Source: Thunnus maccoyii
Lineage: Eukaryota > Chordata > Actinopteri > Scombriformes > Scombridae
Assembly (NCBI RefSeq): GCF_910596095.1
Contig: NC_056550.1
Span: 29,830,151 to 29,894,150 of the forward strand
Direction: 5' to 3'
DNA length: 64,000 nucleotides
Position 1 is the stretch's first letter. Every line of letters begins with the position of its first letter. The position numbers and the translations under genes are program-made. A model generated the notes under the pieces. The model was not told the DNA's origin. It saw only the letters and a program-made list of their open reading frames with translations, and searched no databases. Shown piece by piece: positions 23,801 through 35,099 of the stretch.

Positions 23801-26800
23801 CACACTAACAAAACAACTAACAACGCAACTAACAACGCACTAACAACGCACTAACAACACACTAACAACACACTAACAACACAACTAACACACTAACAAC
23901 ACACTAACAACACACTAACAACACACTAACAACACACTAACAACACAACTAACAACGCACTAACAACGCACTAACAACGCACTAACAACACACTAACAAC
24001 ACACTAACAACACAACTAACACACTAACAACACACTAACAACACAACTAACAACACACTAACAACACACTAACAACACACTAACAACACAACTAACAACA
24101 CACTAACAACACACTAACAACACAACTAACAACACAACTAACAACACACTAACAACACACTAACAACACACTAACAACACACTAACAACACACTAACAAC
24201 ACACTAACAACACACTAACAACACAACTAACACACTAACAACACACTAACAACACACTAACAACACAACTAACAACACACTAACAACACAACTAACAACA
24301 CACTAACAACACACTAACAACACACTAACAACACACTAACAACACAACTAACAACACACTAACAACACACTAACAACACACTAACAACACAACTAACAAC
24401 ACAACTAACAACACAACTAACTACACACTAACAACACACTAACAACACACTAACAACAACGCAACTAACAACACACTAACAACACACTAACAACACACTA
24501 ACAACACACTAACAAGACAACTAACAACACACTAACAACACACTAACAACACACTAACAACACACTAACAAGACAACTAACAACACACTAACAACACACT
24601 AACAACACAACTAACAACACACTAACAACACACTAACAAAACAACTAACAACGCAACTAACAACGCACTAACAACGCACTAACAACGCACTAACAACGCA
24701 CTAACAACACACTAACAACACACTAACAACACAACTAACACACTAACAACACACTAACAACACACTAACAACACAACTAACAACACAACTAACAACACAC
24801 TAACAACACACTAACAACACACTAACAACACAACTAACAACACAACTAACAACACAACTAACTACACACTAACAACACACTAACAACACACTAACAACAC
24901 ACTAACAAAACAACTAACAACGCACTAACAACGCACTAACAACGCACTAACAACGCACTAACAACACACTAACAACACAACTAACAACACACTAACAACA
25001 CACTAACAACACACTAACAACACAACTAACAACACACTAACAACACACTAACAACAACGCAACTAACAACACACTAACAACACACTAACAACACACTAAC
25101 AACACACTAACAAGACAACTAACAACACACTAACAACACACTAACAAGACAACTAACAACACACTAACAACACACTAACAACACACTAACAAGACAACTA
25201 ACAACACACTAACAACACACTAACAACACACTAACAACACACTAACAACACACTAACAAGACAACTAACAACACACTAACAACACACTAACAACACACTA
25301 ACAACACAACTAACAACACACTAACAACACAACTAACAACACACTAACAACACAACTAACAACACACTAACAACACACTAACAACACAACTAACAACACA
25401 CTAACAACACACTAACAACACAACTAACAACACACTAACAACACACTAACAAGACAACTAACAACACACTAACAACACACTAACAACACACTAACAACAC
25501 AACTAACAACACACTAACAACACACTAACAACAACGCAACTAACAACACACTAACAACACACTAACAACACACTAACAACACACTAACAAGACAACTAAC
25601 AACACACTAACAACACACTAACAACACACTAACAACACAACTAACAACACACTAACAACACACTAACAACACACTAACAACAACGCAACTAACAACACAC
25701 TAACAACACAACTAACAACACACTAACAACACACTAACAAGACAACTAACAACACACTAACAACACACTAACAACACACTAACAACACAACTAACAACAC
25801 ACTAACAACACACTAACAACACAACTAACAAGACAACTAACAACACACTAACAACACACTAACAACACAACTAACAACACACTAACAACACAACTAACAA
25901 CACACTAACAACACACTAACAACACACTAACAAGACAACTAACAACACACTAACAACACACTAACAACACACTAACAACACACTAACAACACAACTAACA
26001 ACACACTAACAACACAACTAACAACACACTAACAAGACAACTAACAACACACTAACAACACACTAACAACACACTAACAACACACTAACAAGACAACTAA
26101 CAACACACTAACAACACACTAACAACACACTAACAACACAACTAACAACACACTAACAACACAACTAACAACACAACTAACAACACACTAACAACACACT
26201 AACAACACAACTAACAACACAACTAACAACACACTAACAACACACTAACAACACAACTAACAACACACTAACAACACAACTAACAACACACTAACAAGAC
26301 AACTAACAACACAACTAACAACACACTAACAACACACTAACAACACACTAACAACACAACTAACAACACAACTAACAACACACTAACAACACAACTAACA
26401 AAACAACTAACAACACACTAACAACACACTAACAACACACTAACAACACACTAACAAGACAACTAACAACACACTAACAACACACTAACAACACAACTAA
26501 CAACACACTAACAACACACTAACAACACAACTAACAACACACTAACAAGACAACTAACAACACACTAACAACACACTAACAACACAACTAACAACACACT
26601 AACAACACACTAACAACACAACTAACAACACACTAACAACACACTAACAACACACTAACAACACAACTAACAACACACTAACAAGACAACTAACAACACA
26701 CTAACAACACAACTAACAACACACTAACAACACACTAACAACACAACTAACAACACACTAACAACACACTAACAACACAACTAACAACACACTAACAACA

Positions 26801-29390
26801 CACTAACAACACACTAACAACACAACTAACAACACACTAACAAGACAACTAACAACACACTAACAACACACTAACAACACACTAACAACACACTAACGAC
26901 ACACTAACAACGCAACTAACAACACACTAACAACACAACTAACAACACACTAACAACACACTAACGACACACTAACAACGCAACTAACAACACACTAACA
27001 ACACAACTAACAACACACTAACAACACACTAACAACACAACTAACAACACACTAACAACACACTAACAACACACTAACAACACACTAACAACACAACTAA
27101 CAACACACTAACAACACACTAACAACACAACTAACAACACACTAACAACACACTAACAACACACTAACAACACAACTAACAACACACTAACAACACACTA
27201 ACAACACAACTAACAACACACTAACAACACACTAACAACACAACTAACGACACACTAACGACACACTAACGACACACTAACAACGCAACTAACAACACAC
27301 TAACAACACAACTAACAACACACTAACAACACACTAACAACACACTAACAACGCAACTAACAACACACTAACAACACAACTAACAACACACTAACAACAC
27401 ACTAACAACACACTAACAACACACTAACAACACAACTAACAACACACTAACAACACACTAACAAGACACTAACAACACACTAACAACACACTAACAACAC
27501 AACTAACAACACACTAACAACACACTAACAAGACAACTAACAACACACTAACAACACACTAACAACACAACTAACAACACACTAACAACACACTAACAAC
27601 ACAACTAACAACACACTAACAACACACTAACAACACACTAACAACACACTAACAAGACAACTAACAACACACTAACAACACACTAACAACACAACTAACA
27701 ACACACTAACAACACAACTAACAACACAACTAACAACACACTAACAACACACTAACAACACACTAACAACACACTAACAACACACTAACAACACAACTAA
27801 CAACACACTAACAACACAACTAACAACACAACTAACAACACACTAACAACACACTAACAACACAACTAACAACACAACTAACAACACACTAACAACACAC
27901 TAACAACACAACTAACAACACACTAACAACACACTAACAACACACTAACAACACAACTAACAACACACTAACAACACACTAACAACACACTAACAACACA
28001 ACTAACAACACACTAACAAGACAACTAACAACACACTAACAACACACTAACAACACACTAACAACACACTAACAAGACAACTAACAACACACTAACAACA
28101 CAACTAACAACACAACTAACAACACACTAACAACACACTAACAACACACTAACAACACAACTAACAACACACTAACAACACACTAACAAGACAACTAACA
28201 ACACAACTAACAACACACTAACAACACACTAACAACACAACTAACAACACACTAACAAGACAACTAACAACACAACTAACAACACACTAACAACACACTA
28301 ACAACACACTAACAAGACAACTAACAACACAACTAACAACACACTAACAACACACTAACAACACACTAACAACACAACTAACAACACAACTAACAACACA
28401 CTAACAACACACTAACAACACAACTAACAACACAACTAACAACACAACTAACAACACACTAACAACACACTAACAACACACTAACAACACACTAACAACA
28501 CACTAACAACACACTAACAAGACAACTAACAACACAACTAACAACACACTAACAACACACTAACAACACACTAACAACACACTAACAACACACTAACAAG
28601 ACAACTAACAACACAACTAACAACACACTAACAACACACTAACAACACACTAACAAGACAACTAACAACACAACTAACAACACACTAACAACACACTAAC
28701 AACACACTAACAACACAACTAACAACACAACTAACAACACACTAACAACACACTAACAACACAACTAACAACACAACTAACAACACAACTAACAACACAC
28801 TAACAACACACTAACAACACACTAACAACACACTAACAACACACTAACAACACACTAACAACACAACTAACAACACACTAACAACACACTAACAACACAC
28901 TAACAACACACTAACAACACACTAACAACACAACTAACAACACAACTAACAACACACTAACAACACACTAACAACACAACTAACAACACAACTAACAACA
29001 CAACTAACAACACACTAACAACACACTAACAACACACTAACAACACACTAACAACACAACTAACTAAACAGTAAGACTGACTTTAGCAAAACAGACAAAA
29101 CCAATGTTAGCTCATACAACAAGACCAGGACCTCTAACCCTTCCTCCAGGACCTCTAAAACTTCCTCCAGGACCTCTAACCCTTCCTCCAGGACCTCTAA
29201 AACTTCCTCCAGGACCTCTAACTCTTTCTCCAGGACCCTTGAAACTCCTCCAGGACCTGGTGTCAGTACTCACCATGAGCTTCAGGTGAGTCAGACATTC
29301 GTTGTTCACGTTACTAAACCGTTGATCGAGCCAATCACAGCAGAGAGCCGGCGTCAGGGCGCTGCAGAGGACGAAGAACACGAACAACAT
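17752..29390 (-). CDS. Type I interferon (five-exon teleost gene)
   Basis: Minus-strand coding exons: E1 29274-29390, E2 19327-19401, E3 18743-18898, E4 18518-18595 (E4a) or 18027-18104 (E4b), E5 17752-17871. All have GT/AG borders and join in phase 0. Using one E4 gives 181 codons, the usual teleost length; using both gives 207. E1 begins with a hydrophobic leader (MLFVFFVLCSALTPALC) followed by CDWLD. E2 has FPYDLYQSM, E3 ends AAWNTNEETNFL-ENKC-like text with a Cys, E4 is helix E (RKYYKRLEKSAL) and E5 carries the helix-F signature YWELIRMETKRHLDQLE. The position corresponding to the fourth interferon cysteine before YWE is Thr, so it fits the two-cysteine group I of fish interferons, although E1 has an extra Cys. 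The product is a secreted antiviral cytokine signalling through CRFB receptors and JAK/STAT. Oddities: giant satellite intron 1 and duplicated exon 4. Mammalian type I interferons lack introns; teleost ones have four. Confidence 0.87.
17882..18006. repeat. 21-bp minisatellite, interferon last intron
   Basis: Units of the type AGTACACTCAGTACTACAGTC, about six copies, between exon 4b and exon 5. It is the same family as 18190-18505. Confidence 0.9.
18027..18104 (-). CDS. Interferon exon 4, copy b (helix E, alternative)
   Basis: 78 bp, 26 codons (EKPVNVTLSEYYKSLEKSAL core), with an intact TTTTCAG acceptor and a GTAAAT donor, slightly weaker than copy a. It lies 491 bp from copy a. It may be spliced in place of copy a, together with it (in frame, adding 26 residues), or not at all; sequence alone cannot decide. 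Confidence 0.75.
18129..18182 (-). pseudogene. Remnant of interferon exon 5 between the two exon-4 copies
   Basis: GCATACAG followed by GAGGGCAGTACT matches the acceptor and first codons of the real exon 5 (17871). After about 25 bp the homology stops and the frame runs into intron sequence, ending at a stop at 18129-18131. If spliced to exon 4a it would add 17 residues (WEFQLQVLLQN at the end) and terminate, giving an interferon without helix F. It was created by the tandem duplication that also copied exon 4. Confidence 0.65.
18190..18505. repeat. 21-bp minisatellite between exon 4a and the exon-5 remnant
   Basis: About 15 copies of the same AGTAC-rich 21-bp unit as at 17882-18006, so it was carried along in the segmental duplication and then changed copy number. 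Confidence 0.9.
18518..18595 (-). CDS. Interferon exon 4, copy a (helix E)
   Basis: 78 bp, 26 codons, encoding EKPVKVLLRKYYKRLEKSAL and its short flanks. It has a TTTTCAG acceptor and a GTAAGT donor, both consensus, and phase-0 borders. Relative to copy b (18027-18104) it differs at 13 of 78 positions, 12 of them changing the amino acid; this copy is the more basic. Confidence 0.8.
18743..18898 (-). CDS. Interferon exon 3 (helices B to D)
   Basis: 156 bp, 52 codons, from VLESQLLFIRDSLKLI to RQNEELNKC. The acceptor is CTGTCCAG and the donor GTGAGTAC. The AWNT segment and the Cys at the exon end are typical of fish group I interferons. Phase 0 at both borders. Confidence 0.85.
19327..19401 (-). 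CDS. Interferon exon 2
   Basis: The 75 bp (25 codons) begin GGTGATCCG after a TTTCAG acceptor and end ACACAG before GTACTG. It encodes GDPLTEEE and PVPFPYDLYQ, the short exon-2 segment of fish interferons. It lies about 9.9 kb from exon 1 because of the satellite in intron 1. Confidence 0.82.
19530..29065. repeat. 9.5-kb satellite of mixed 11- and 12-bp units inside interferon intron 1
   Basis: An almost uninterrupted array of two words, CAACACACTAA (11 bp) and CAACACAACTAA (12 bp), in irregular order; roughly 800 units. The plus strand is nearly free of G; rare G-bearing variants (CAACGCAACTAA, CAAGACAACTAA, CTAGCAAC) mark higher-order duplications. For example, variants at 20754, 20860 and 20945 recur at 21479, 21585 and 21670, each exactly 725 bp away. 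The array fills most of the interval between interferon exons 1 and 2, so the primary transcript would carry about 9.5 kb of G/U-rich repeat. Confidence 0.97.
29127..29260. repeat. 21-bp minisatellite in interferon intron 1
   Basis: Units GGACCTCTAACCCTTCCTCCA and GGACCTCTAAAACTTCCTCCA alternate, about six copies, directly next to the exon-1 donor side. Confidence 0.9.
29274..29390 (-). CDS. Interferon exon 1 (signal peptide and helix A)
   Basis: ATG at 29390-29388, 39 codons, ending CTCATG followed by a GTGAGTAC donor. It encodes a leucine/phenylalanine-rich leader with probable cleavage after TPALC or TPAL, then CDWLDQRFSNVNNE, the conserved start of mature fish interferons. The first in-frame ATG before the hydrophobic run was chosen. 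Confidence 0.85.
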
Positions 29391-29422
29391 GATGAAGATG
29401 ATGCTGCGGAGAGCTGTATGTC

Positions 29423-29479
29423 TCAGTGTCTGATGAAGATGATGAAGAAGAGTAGGATGCGTCTCAGTGTGTCCGACAT
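29423..29479 (-). other. Upstream ORF in or next to the interferon leader
   Basis: An 18-codon ORF (MSDTLRRILLFFIIFIRH) ends 32 bases before the interferon ATG and is in a different frame. Its sequence partly repeats the region around the true start (CTTCATCATCTTCATCA, ACACTGAGAC), suggesting a local duplication. Its ATG lies only about 15 bp downstream of the TATA-like box, so it may not be in the mRNA. Confidence 0.4.
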
Positions 29480-29493
29480 GCTGCAGCTCTCGA

Positions 29494-29545
29494 CTTTTAT
29501 TGCAGACAGGAAACAGAAAACAGAAAGACAGAAATTCCCGCCATG
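29494..29545 (-). promoter_or_regulatory. Proximal interferon promoter: TATA-like, ISRE/IRF and NF-kB-like sites
   Basis: On the minus strand CAATAAAAG (plus 29494-29502) is a TATA-like box about 105 bp before the ATG. Immediately upstream, the plus strand reads GGAAACAGAAAACAGAAAG (about 29509-29527), overlapping GAAANNGAAA interferon-response/IRF motifs. Then comes GGGAATTTCT (minus strand, plus 29530-29539), one mismatch from the NF-kB consensus. This compact order is typical of virus-inducible interferon promoters. Motifs are seen; function is inferred. Confidence 0.6.
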
Positions 29546-30016
29546 TTTCAACTCTCACTTTCCACACAGCAGAGAAAGTTCTTTCCTTCTTTCCTTCTTT
29601 CTTTATATATTTATATATTTATATGTTTATTTGTTTGTTTATGTGTCTTTAGACCTTGATCACATGTTACGCAGCACAAACAGAACCGACAGTTTAATAA
29701 AACCAAGACAACAGCAACAGCAGGATAAAATACAACAAATGTTGGTGAAACAAAGGAAGGACGTTCTTCAAGAAGCAGCTAATTGACATTTAAGCTTTGA
29801 CTGATTGTAATAACAACATGAGTTTAAAGATAGAAGGCAGGTTTAAATAACACTTTCTCTATAATTCATTATGTTCACATTCTTCCATTCAAACAACAGA
29901 TGAGACTCATATCTGCTCTGGTTTCTATCTGCTGTTGTTATTGATTATTTTATTCAGTATTTATTAAATATGTAAATGTTCACAGTCACAGATCTGATCA
30001 CTAATCAAACTGGTGT

Positions 30017-30019
<3 letters not shown>
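29546..30019. other. Interferon upstream region
   Basis: Pyrimidine-rich and TTTATATA-rich DNA at 29580-29640, otherwise AT-rich. No gene recognised. Confidence 0.4.

Positions 30020-30073
<54 letters not shown>
30020..30073. repeat. (GT)n microsatellite
   Basis: About 27 uninterrupted GT dinucleotides. Confidence 0.95.
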
Positions 30074-30075
<2 letters not shown>

Positions 30076-30084
30076 GTCCCTCCG

Positions 30085-30119
30085 CTTTCATTTTCCAAAC
30101 ACCACAGAAAGTGACGTCA
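30085..30119. promoter_or_regulatory. IRF-like plus CRE motif pair, about 0.7 kb upstream of interferon
   Basis: Minus strand GGAAAATGAAAG (plus 30085-30096), containing GAAANNGAAA, lies 15 bp from a perfect TGACGTCA (30112-30119). The same two motif types recur at 30341-30378. Confidence 0.45.
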
Positions 30120-30170
30120 AAATAAAAGCTGGCATCGTGTCGCTTTGCCAACAGAATCGTAGAGATCAAT

Positions 30171-30215
30171 GTGTGTGTGTGTGTGTGTTTGTGTGTTTGT
30201 GTGTGTGTGTGTGTG

Positions 30216-30280
<65 letters not shown>

Positions 30281-30281
30281 T
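30171..30281. repeat. (GT)n microsatellite, interrupted
   Basis: GT repeat with a few T insertions between the two CRE/IRF motif clusters. Confidence 0.95.
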
Positions 30282-30340
30282 AAATGTGTAAAATTGCTCA
30301 TGTTACAATCATCAACTTTTATTCTGAAGGCTCAATCTGT

Positions 30341-30378
30341 TGACGTCAGTCTCATTTTCTGTTTCCTGTTTCACTTTC
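30341..30378. promoter_or_regulatory. CRE plus strong ISRE-like cluster, about 1 kb upstream of interferon
   Basis: A perfect TGACGTCA at 30341-30348 is followed by TTTTCTGTTTCCTGTTTCAC and TTTC (30355-30378). On the minus strand this contains GAAAGTGAAAC and GAAACAGAAAA, close to ISRE/PRD I-III motifs. The ATF plus IRF arrangement recalls the mammalian IFN-beta enhancer. Inference only. Confidence 0.5.
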
Positions 30379-30439
30379 TGGAGTCCGATGCAGCTGCAGC
30401 GAGCGTGCAGTATCTGCACCACACACCCACCTGGTCACG

Positions 30440-30500
30440 TCTAGGCACGAGGAGGGGGGGGTTAGTGGGCAGGGGTTAGGGGTCAGGGGTCAGGGGTCAG
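30440..30500. repeat. Short GGGGTTA/GGGGTCA repeats
   Basis: GGGGTTAGGGGTCAGGGGTCAG-type run of 7-bp units, a few copies. Confidence 0.7.
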
Positions 30501-31189
30501 GAGTGTGTCGTGTAGGATGAAGGTGAGTCTGCATTTCATTTCATTTTTTCACTTCATTTTATCTGAGACTTTTGGAGGCTTTTGTAAATTCTGGATTATT
30601 AAAAGAGAAGTCTGTTAAATCTGAGATTTGTTTCAGCATCTAACGGTGTAATACACAGTCATCTCAACAAAATGTTTCTTCCAAACTTTATTGAACAATT
30701 CAGGAGTAATTCTCCAACAAGGCAACAGCGCCATCAAGTGACCATGTAAAAAACAGCAACACATAGTTTGAAACTGAGACTCGAGATAAAGGAAGAATAG
30801 ATAAATAACCACATGGAATAGAAACGCAAGAAGATCAACAGATACAGTCATTAATATTATAAACCAAATTTTGTATATAGTCTATGGTTTATATTATATT
30901 GGGTCTCAAAGGATGTTTGATGATTTGTTTCACCACATCACATCATCAAGATGGGACCCAAAATCTTCCCCCCAGGATGTTTTACTGTTGATAGTAGGGA
31001 TGTTAACATAACATATAACTTTCTTCTTTAAATAAGAAGTTTTCAGTTGTATCTTTTCCAAATTATTCATGTTCATACCACTCATATATTGGATTGGACA
31101 TAACTACTTAATTGTAAATAACAAAAAAAATTGTACTTGAGGAAGGTAGAGTTCCTTTGTTTTGCTGCAGTAATACATTAGTAGCAGCT
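30501..31189. other. Intergenic DNA
   Basis: AT-rich, no supported gene. The part beyond 30940 may be a degraded continuation of the L1 relic at 31190-31690. Confidence 0.35.
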
Positions 31190-31690
31190 GCAGTGATCGG
31201 GGACGTTTGTTGATTGATGAAGAGTGTTGAAACATTCTTGTCAGGAGGGAGGAGAAAATACCTTTAAAGGTTTAATAGATAGACCATCTGGTCCACAAGC
31301 CTCTCCAGATGCCGAGGTACATATCACCTCCTCAACCTCTTTACTAGTAACATCCATATCACATTTATTCCTGACTTCCTCGAAGACCTTTGGGAGTCTC
31401 ATATGTTAGAAGAAATCTTTCTTTTTATCCTCACAATGATTTTGAGGAATACAAAGATGAATAAAAATCACTAAACACTTCAGCAAATGCTGAGTCGGTA
31501 TGATGCGGCTGACGGTTCTCATCCTGAGTTCCAGTGATACATTTATCTGATATATATATATATATATCATATAAACGTATCAGCGTGTTCGTGTATCTTG
31601 TGTTTTTGTGTTTTTGTTTGAACATCTTTCTGCATTTTGAGAGAAGAGCGTATTGAGAGCAGATCTGGTTCTTATGAGTTTGGGTTACGC
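31190..31690 (-). mobile_element. L1-type LINE relic (ORF2 linker region)
   Basis: The minus strand reads, with frameshifts, FSDFYSSLYSSKSL (near 31440) followed by a segment with EEVICTSASGEACGPDGLSI (near 31260-31320). This matches the order and form of the region just before the reverse transcriptase of L1-clade ORF2 (…FYSSLYSSE… then …GKAPGPDG…). It is short and inactive. A (TA)n run lies at about 31551-31566. Confidence 0.6.
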
Positions 31691-31734
31691 TCATGTTCAG
31701 ATTCTACTTCCTGTGATCTGTCCGACCGACGTCG

Positions 31735-33345
31735 TCCCCTGAACCCTGAACCTGAACCCTGAACCCTAACCCTGAACCCTGACCCTGAACCCTGAACCCT
31801 GAACCCTGAACCTGAACCCTGAACCTGAACCTGAACCCTGAACCCTAACCCTGAACCCTGAACCCTGAACCTGAACCCTGAACCCTAACCCTGAACCCTG
31901 AACCCTGAACCCTGAACCCTGAACCTGAACCTGAACCCTGAATCTGAACCCTAACCCTGAACCTGAACCCTGAACCCTGAACCCTGAACCCTGAACCTGA
32001 ACCCTGGACCTGAACCTGAACCCTGAACCCTGAACCTGAACCCTGAACCCTGAACCCTGAACCCTAACTATGAACCCTGAACCCTGAACCTGAACCCTGG
32101 ACCTGAACCTGAACCCTGAACCCTGAACCTGAACCCTGAACCCTGAACCCTAACTCTGAACCCTGAACCCTAACCCTGAACCCTGAACCTGAACCCTGAC
32201 CTGAACCCTGAACCCTGAACCCTGAACCCGAACCCTGAACCCGAACCCGAACCCTAACCCTGAACCCTGAACCCTGAACCTGAACCTGAACCCTGAACCC
32301 TGAACCCTGAACCCTAAACCCTGAACCTGAACCCTGAACCTGAACCCTGAACCCTGAACCTGAACCTGAACCCTGAACCCTGAACCCTGAACCCTAAACC
32401 TGAACCCTGAACCCTGAACTCTGAACCTGAACCTGAACCCTGAACCCTGAACCTGAACCCTGAACCCTAACCCTGAACCTTGAACCCTGAACCTGAACCC
32501 TGAACCCTGAACCCTAAACCTGAACCCTGAACCCTGAACCTGAACCCTGAACCTGAACCCTGAACCCTGAACCCTGAACCCTAACCCTGAACCCTGAACC
32601 CTACCTCTGAACCCTGAACTCTGAACCTGAACCCTGAACCCTGAACCTGAACCCTAACCCTGAACCCTGAACCCTGAACCTGAACCTGAACCTGAACCCT
32701 GAACCCTAAACCTGAACCCTAAACCTGAACCCTGAACCCTGAACCTGAACCCTGAACCTGAACCTGAACCCTGAACCCTGAACCCTAACCCTGAACCCTG
32801 AACCCTGAACCCTACCTCTGAACCCTGAACTCTGAACCTGAACCCTGAACCCTGAACCCTGAACCTGAACCTGAACCCTGAACCTGAACCCTAACCCTGA
32901 ACCCTGAACCCTGAACCTGAACCTGAACCTGAACCCTGAACCCTGAACCCTGAACCCTAAACCTGAACCCTGAACCCTGAACCTGAACCCTGAACCTGAA
33001 CCTGAACCCTGAACCCTGAACCCTAACCCTGAACCCTGAACCCTGAACCCTACCTCTGAACCCTGAACTCTGAACCTGAACCCTGAACCCTGAACCTTGA
33101 ACCTGAAGCCTGAACCCTGAACCCTGGACCTGAACCTGAACCCTGAACCTTGAACCCTGAACCCTAACCCTGAACCCTGAACTCTGAACCCTGAACCCTA
33201 ACCCTGAACCCTGAACCTGAACCCTGGACCTGAACCCTGAACCCTGAACCCTGAACCCTGAACCCTGAACCCTGAACCTGAACCCTGACCTGAACCCTGA
33301 ACCCTGGACCTGAACCCTGAACCTGAACCTTGAACCCTGAACCCT
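31735..33345. repeat. Telomere-like degenerate array (CCCTGAA / CCTGAA, with CCCTAA)
   Basis: About 1.6 kb of CCCTGAA heptamers and CCTGAA hexamers with scattered CCCTAAC units, C-rich on the plus strand. Larger blocks (for example CCCTACCTCTGAACCCTGAAC near 32600, 32815 and 33050) recur about 220-240 bp apart. It resembles a degenerated interstitial telomere-type repeat. Confidence 0.95.
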
Positions 33346-33399
33346 GAACCAAGTAACTCTTACTCTTAACCGTTACAGCGACAGTTGAAACACTGGAAG

Positions 33400-33784
33400 T
33401 TCAGCAGGAATTTGTACATTTTTATTGAACATGAGGATTTGTAACATCAGAGCAGAAACCTGCAGGCACTTCTCTCTGAACAAAGGACCCAACCTGAAAG
33501 ACAGACAGACTGCGTTCATACGACAGTATCATGATTCTATTGATTCTGTTTTTCGTATAAAAACTAATGAACACATTTACCTGTTGTTTCAGCCAGCCAT
33601 GATGTGCTTCACAAAAGCTGGAAAACAAATGCACAGCTTCATTCAGTATTATTTTACATTCATATTATTTTATTTTGCTTTCGGTGTGTTTCAGTATGGA
33701 TGTTACCTTCATAGTTTATACATCCATTAGCATCTTCCTGTCCTGCCAACAGCTGGTCCACTTCTCCCTCCGTCATCCTCTCCC
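33400..33784 (-). CDS. Essential (alkali) myosin light chain, last three exons
   Basis: Minus-strand exons: 33707-33784 (first two bases complete a split Gly codon), 33581-33617 with TGA at 33591-33589, and a non-coding exon from 33493 to about 33400 with AATAAA at 33421-33426. Coding text reads [20 protein letters not shown], then CINYE joined across the intron to AFVKHIMAG: the C-terminal EF-hand end of muscle/non-muscle essential light chains (MYL1/3/4/6 group). Stop codon exon followed by a separate 3' UTR exon is the usual layout of these genes. The protein binds the myosin heavy chain neck. The upstream exons (about 120 residues) were not found in the 30 kb to the right, so the gene is partial here. 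Linkage with fish interferon genes would suggest myl4, but this sequence cannot separate the paralogues. Confidence 0.8.
33421..33426 (-). terminator. Polyadenylation signal of the myosin light chain gene
   Basis: TTCAATAAAAATG on the minus strand inside the 3' UTR exon. Confidence 0.75.
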
Positions 33785-35099
33785 CTGATAACAGAAAAAC
33801 CTCTGAGCATGCTCACTGTGGATAAAACTCGTCTGAAAACATCATGTTGAACTGGTGAAACAGTATTTGGTAACTGATGGACGTAGGACCAACCTGCTTC
33901 ACTTCACAGGAAAATGTCTGAACGTGTAATTTTATAAGAGCACCTGCTGTCCTTCATGTTTACACCAACATTATTTACCGACTGATTCAATCACTTTCAT
34001 TTATAATCACATCTTCATAAGCATATTTTCAGCTACTTTAACTTACAAACGTGGCTGAAAATATTGGTTCCCTTCCACCTTTTTTTAAATAAACTATATT
34101 TACTCTGTATTAAGCTGAAACTGACAGAAGTATCTGGGATCCATTATTCTTTATTTGACATTCAACATAACTGAAACTTTGTTTTTGATTTACATCTTAA
34201 CATATTATTTAATACAATAAAACAAATGAAAATGGCCAAAAATAACTTAACTAAACTTAACTAAATATTTATATCACTAATGTTAATTAATGTTCTGTGT
34301 TCTTCTGCACATCGCAAAGGTCAGCTGTTACACACACACACACACACACACACATACCATTTATTCCTTCCTGTGGTTGTTGTACTTCCCTGCTTTCACC
34401 AGTGGAGGGCAGCATCTATCACTAACTGAGCTACACACTCAGAGTGAGTTGTTCCTTAAAGGAGGACATGCTGCTGTTCTGTTGTACACACAGAATGAAC
34501 AGCGGCTGACTGACCGTAACATCCTCACATCTATAAAAACACATTCAGACTGAATCAACATGTTCTCGTTGGTTTCTCACTGATGCCGAGAGGCCAGACG
34601 CTGCTCCACGGTTCTGTGCTCAGGACAAACAGCTCCGTGTTTTCTGCTGTTAACAGGAACCAAACTCTGTTGATCTGAGAGAAGTTCACTGGAGGTGACG
34701 GCTGAAGACCCTCAGTACGTTTACAGCTGTTCTAAGTCAGCAGTAGGCGGCGCTCAGCTGACAGTTCGGTGTGTGTTTCTACCAGATGACACACACTCAC
34801 TGATCTGGTTTGTTCTCAGTGACAATAAAGTTATTGTTTTTTTGAAGGTGTGCAGACTACATTTCACTGATTTTTGAGTGTTCTGTTGAGTAATGCCTTT
34901 GTCCCAGAATGCACTGCACAAAGGAAACAGGGTAGCTCACATCTGGAAGACGTAAAAAAAAACTGACGAGAAAAATACAGTTTTAAATGTTTGATAACTT
35001 GTTCTCACGTTGGTTTAACATCCGTTTCTTCTCATGATGAAGCACATTCATTTCTTTTACACTAACAAGACTGTATTCTACAATCATTGTTATATAATG
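33785..35099. other. Probable intron/intergenic DNA upstream of the myosin light chain exons
   Basis: No further myosin light chain exon was recognised. It contains a (CA)n run at 34330-34353. Confidence 0.4.

Noticed and set aside
19530..29065. CRISPR array or centromeric satellite
   Set aside because: There are no unique spacers, units are 11-12 bp, and the array lies inside a gene; nothing supports a centromere.
29286..29786. 166-codon plus-strand frame over interferon exon 1
   Set aside because: Antisense shadow; the minus strand carries the leader, conserved interferon residues and the splice donor.
30500..30525. ATGAAG followed by a GTGAGT donor on plus as a first exon
   Set aside because: Single donor motif with no downstream acceptor or coding partner found.
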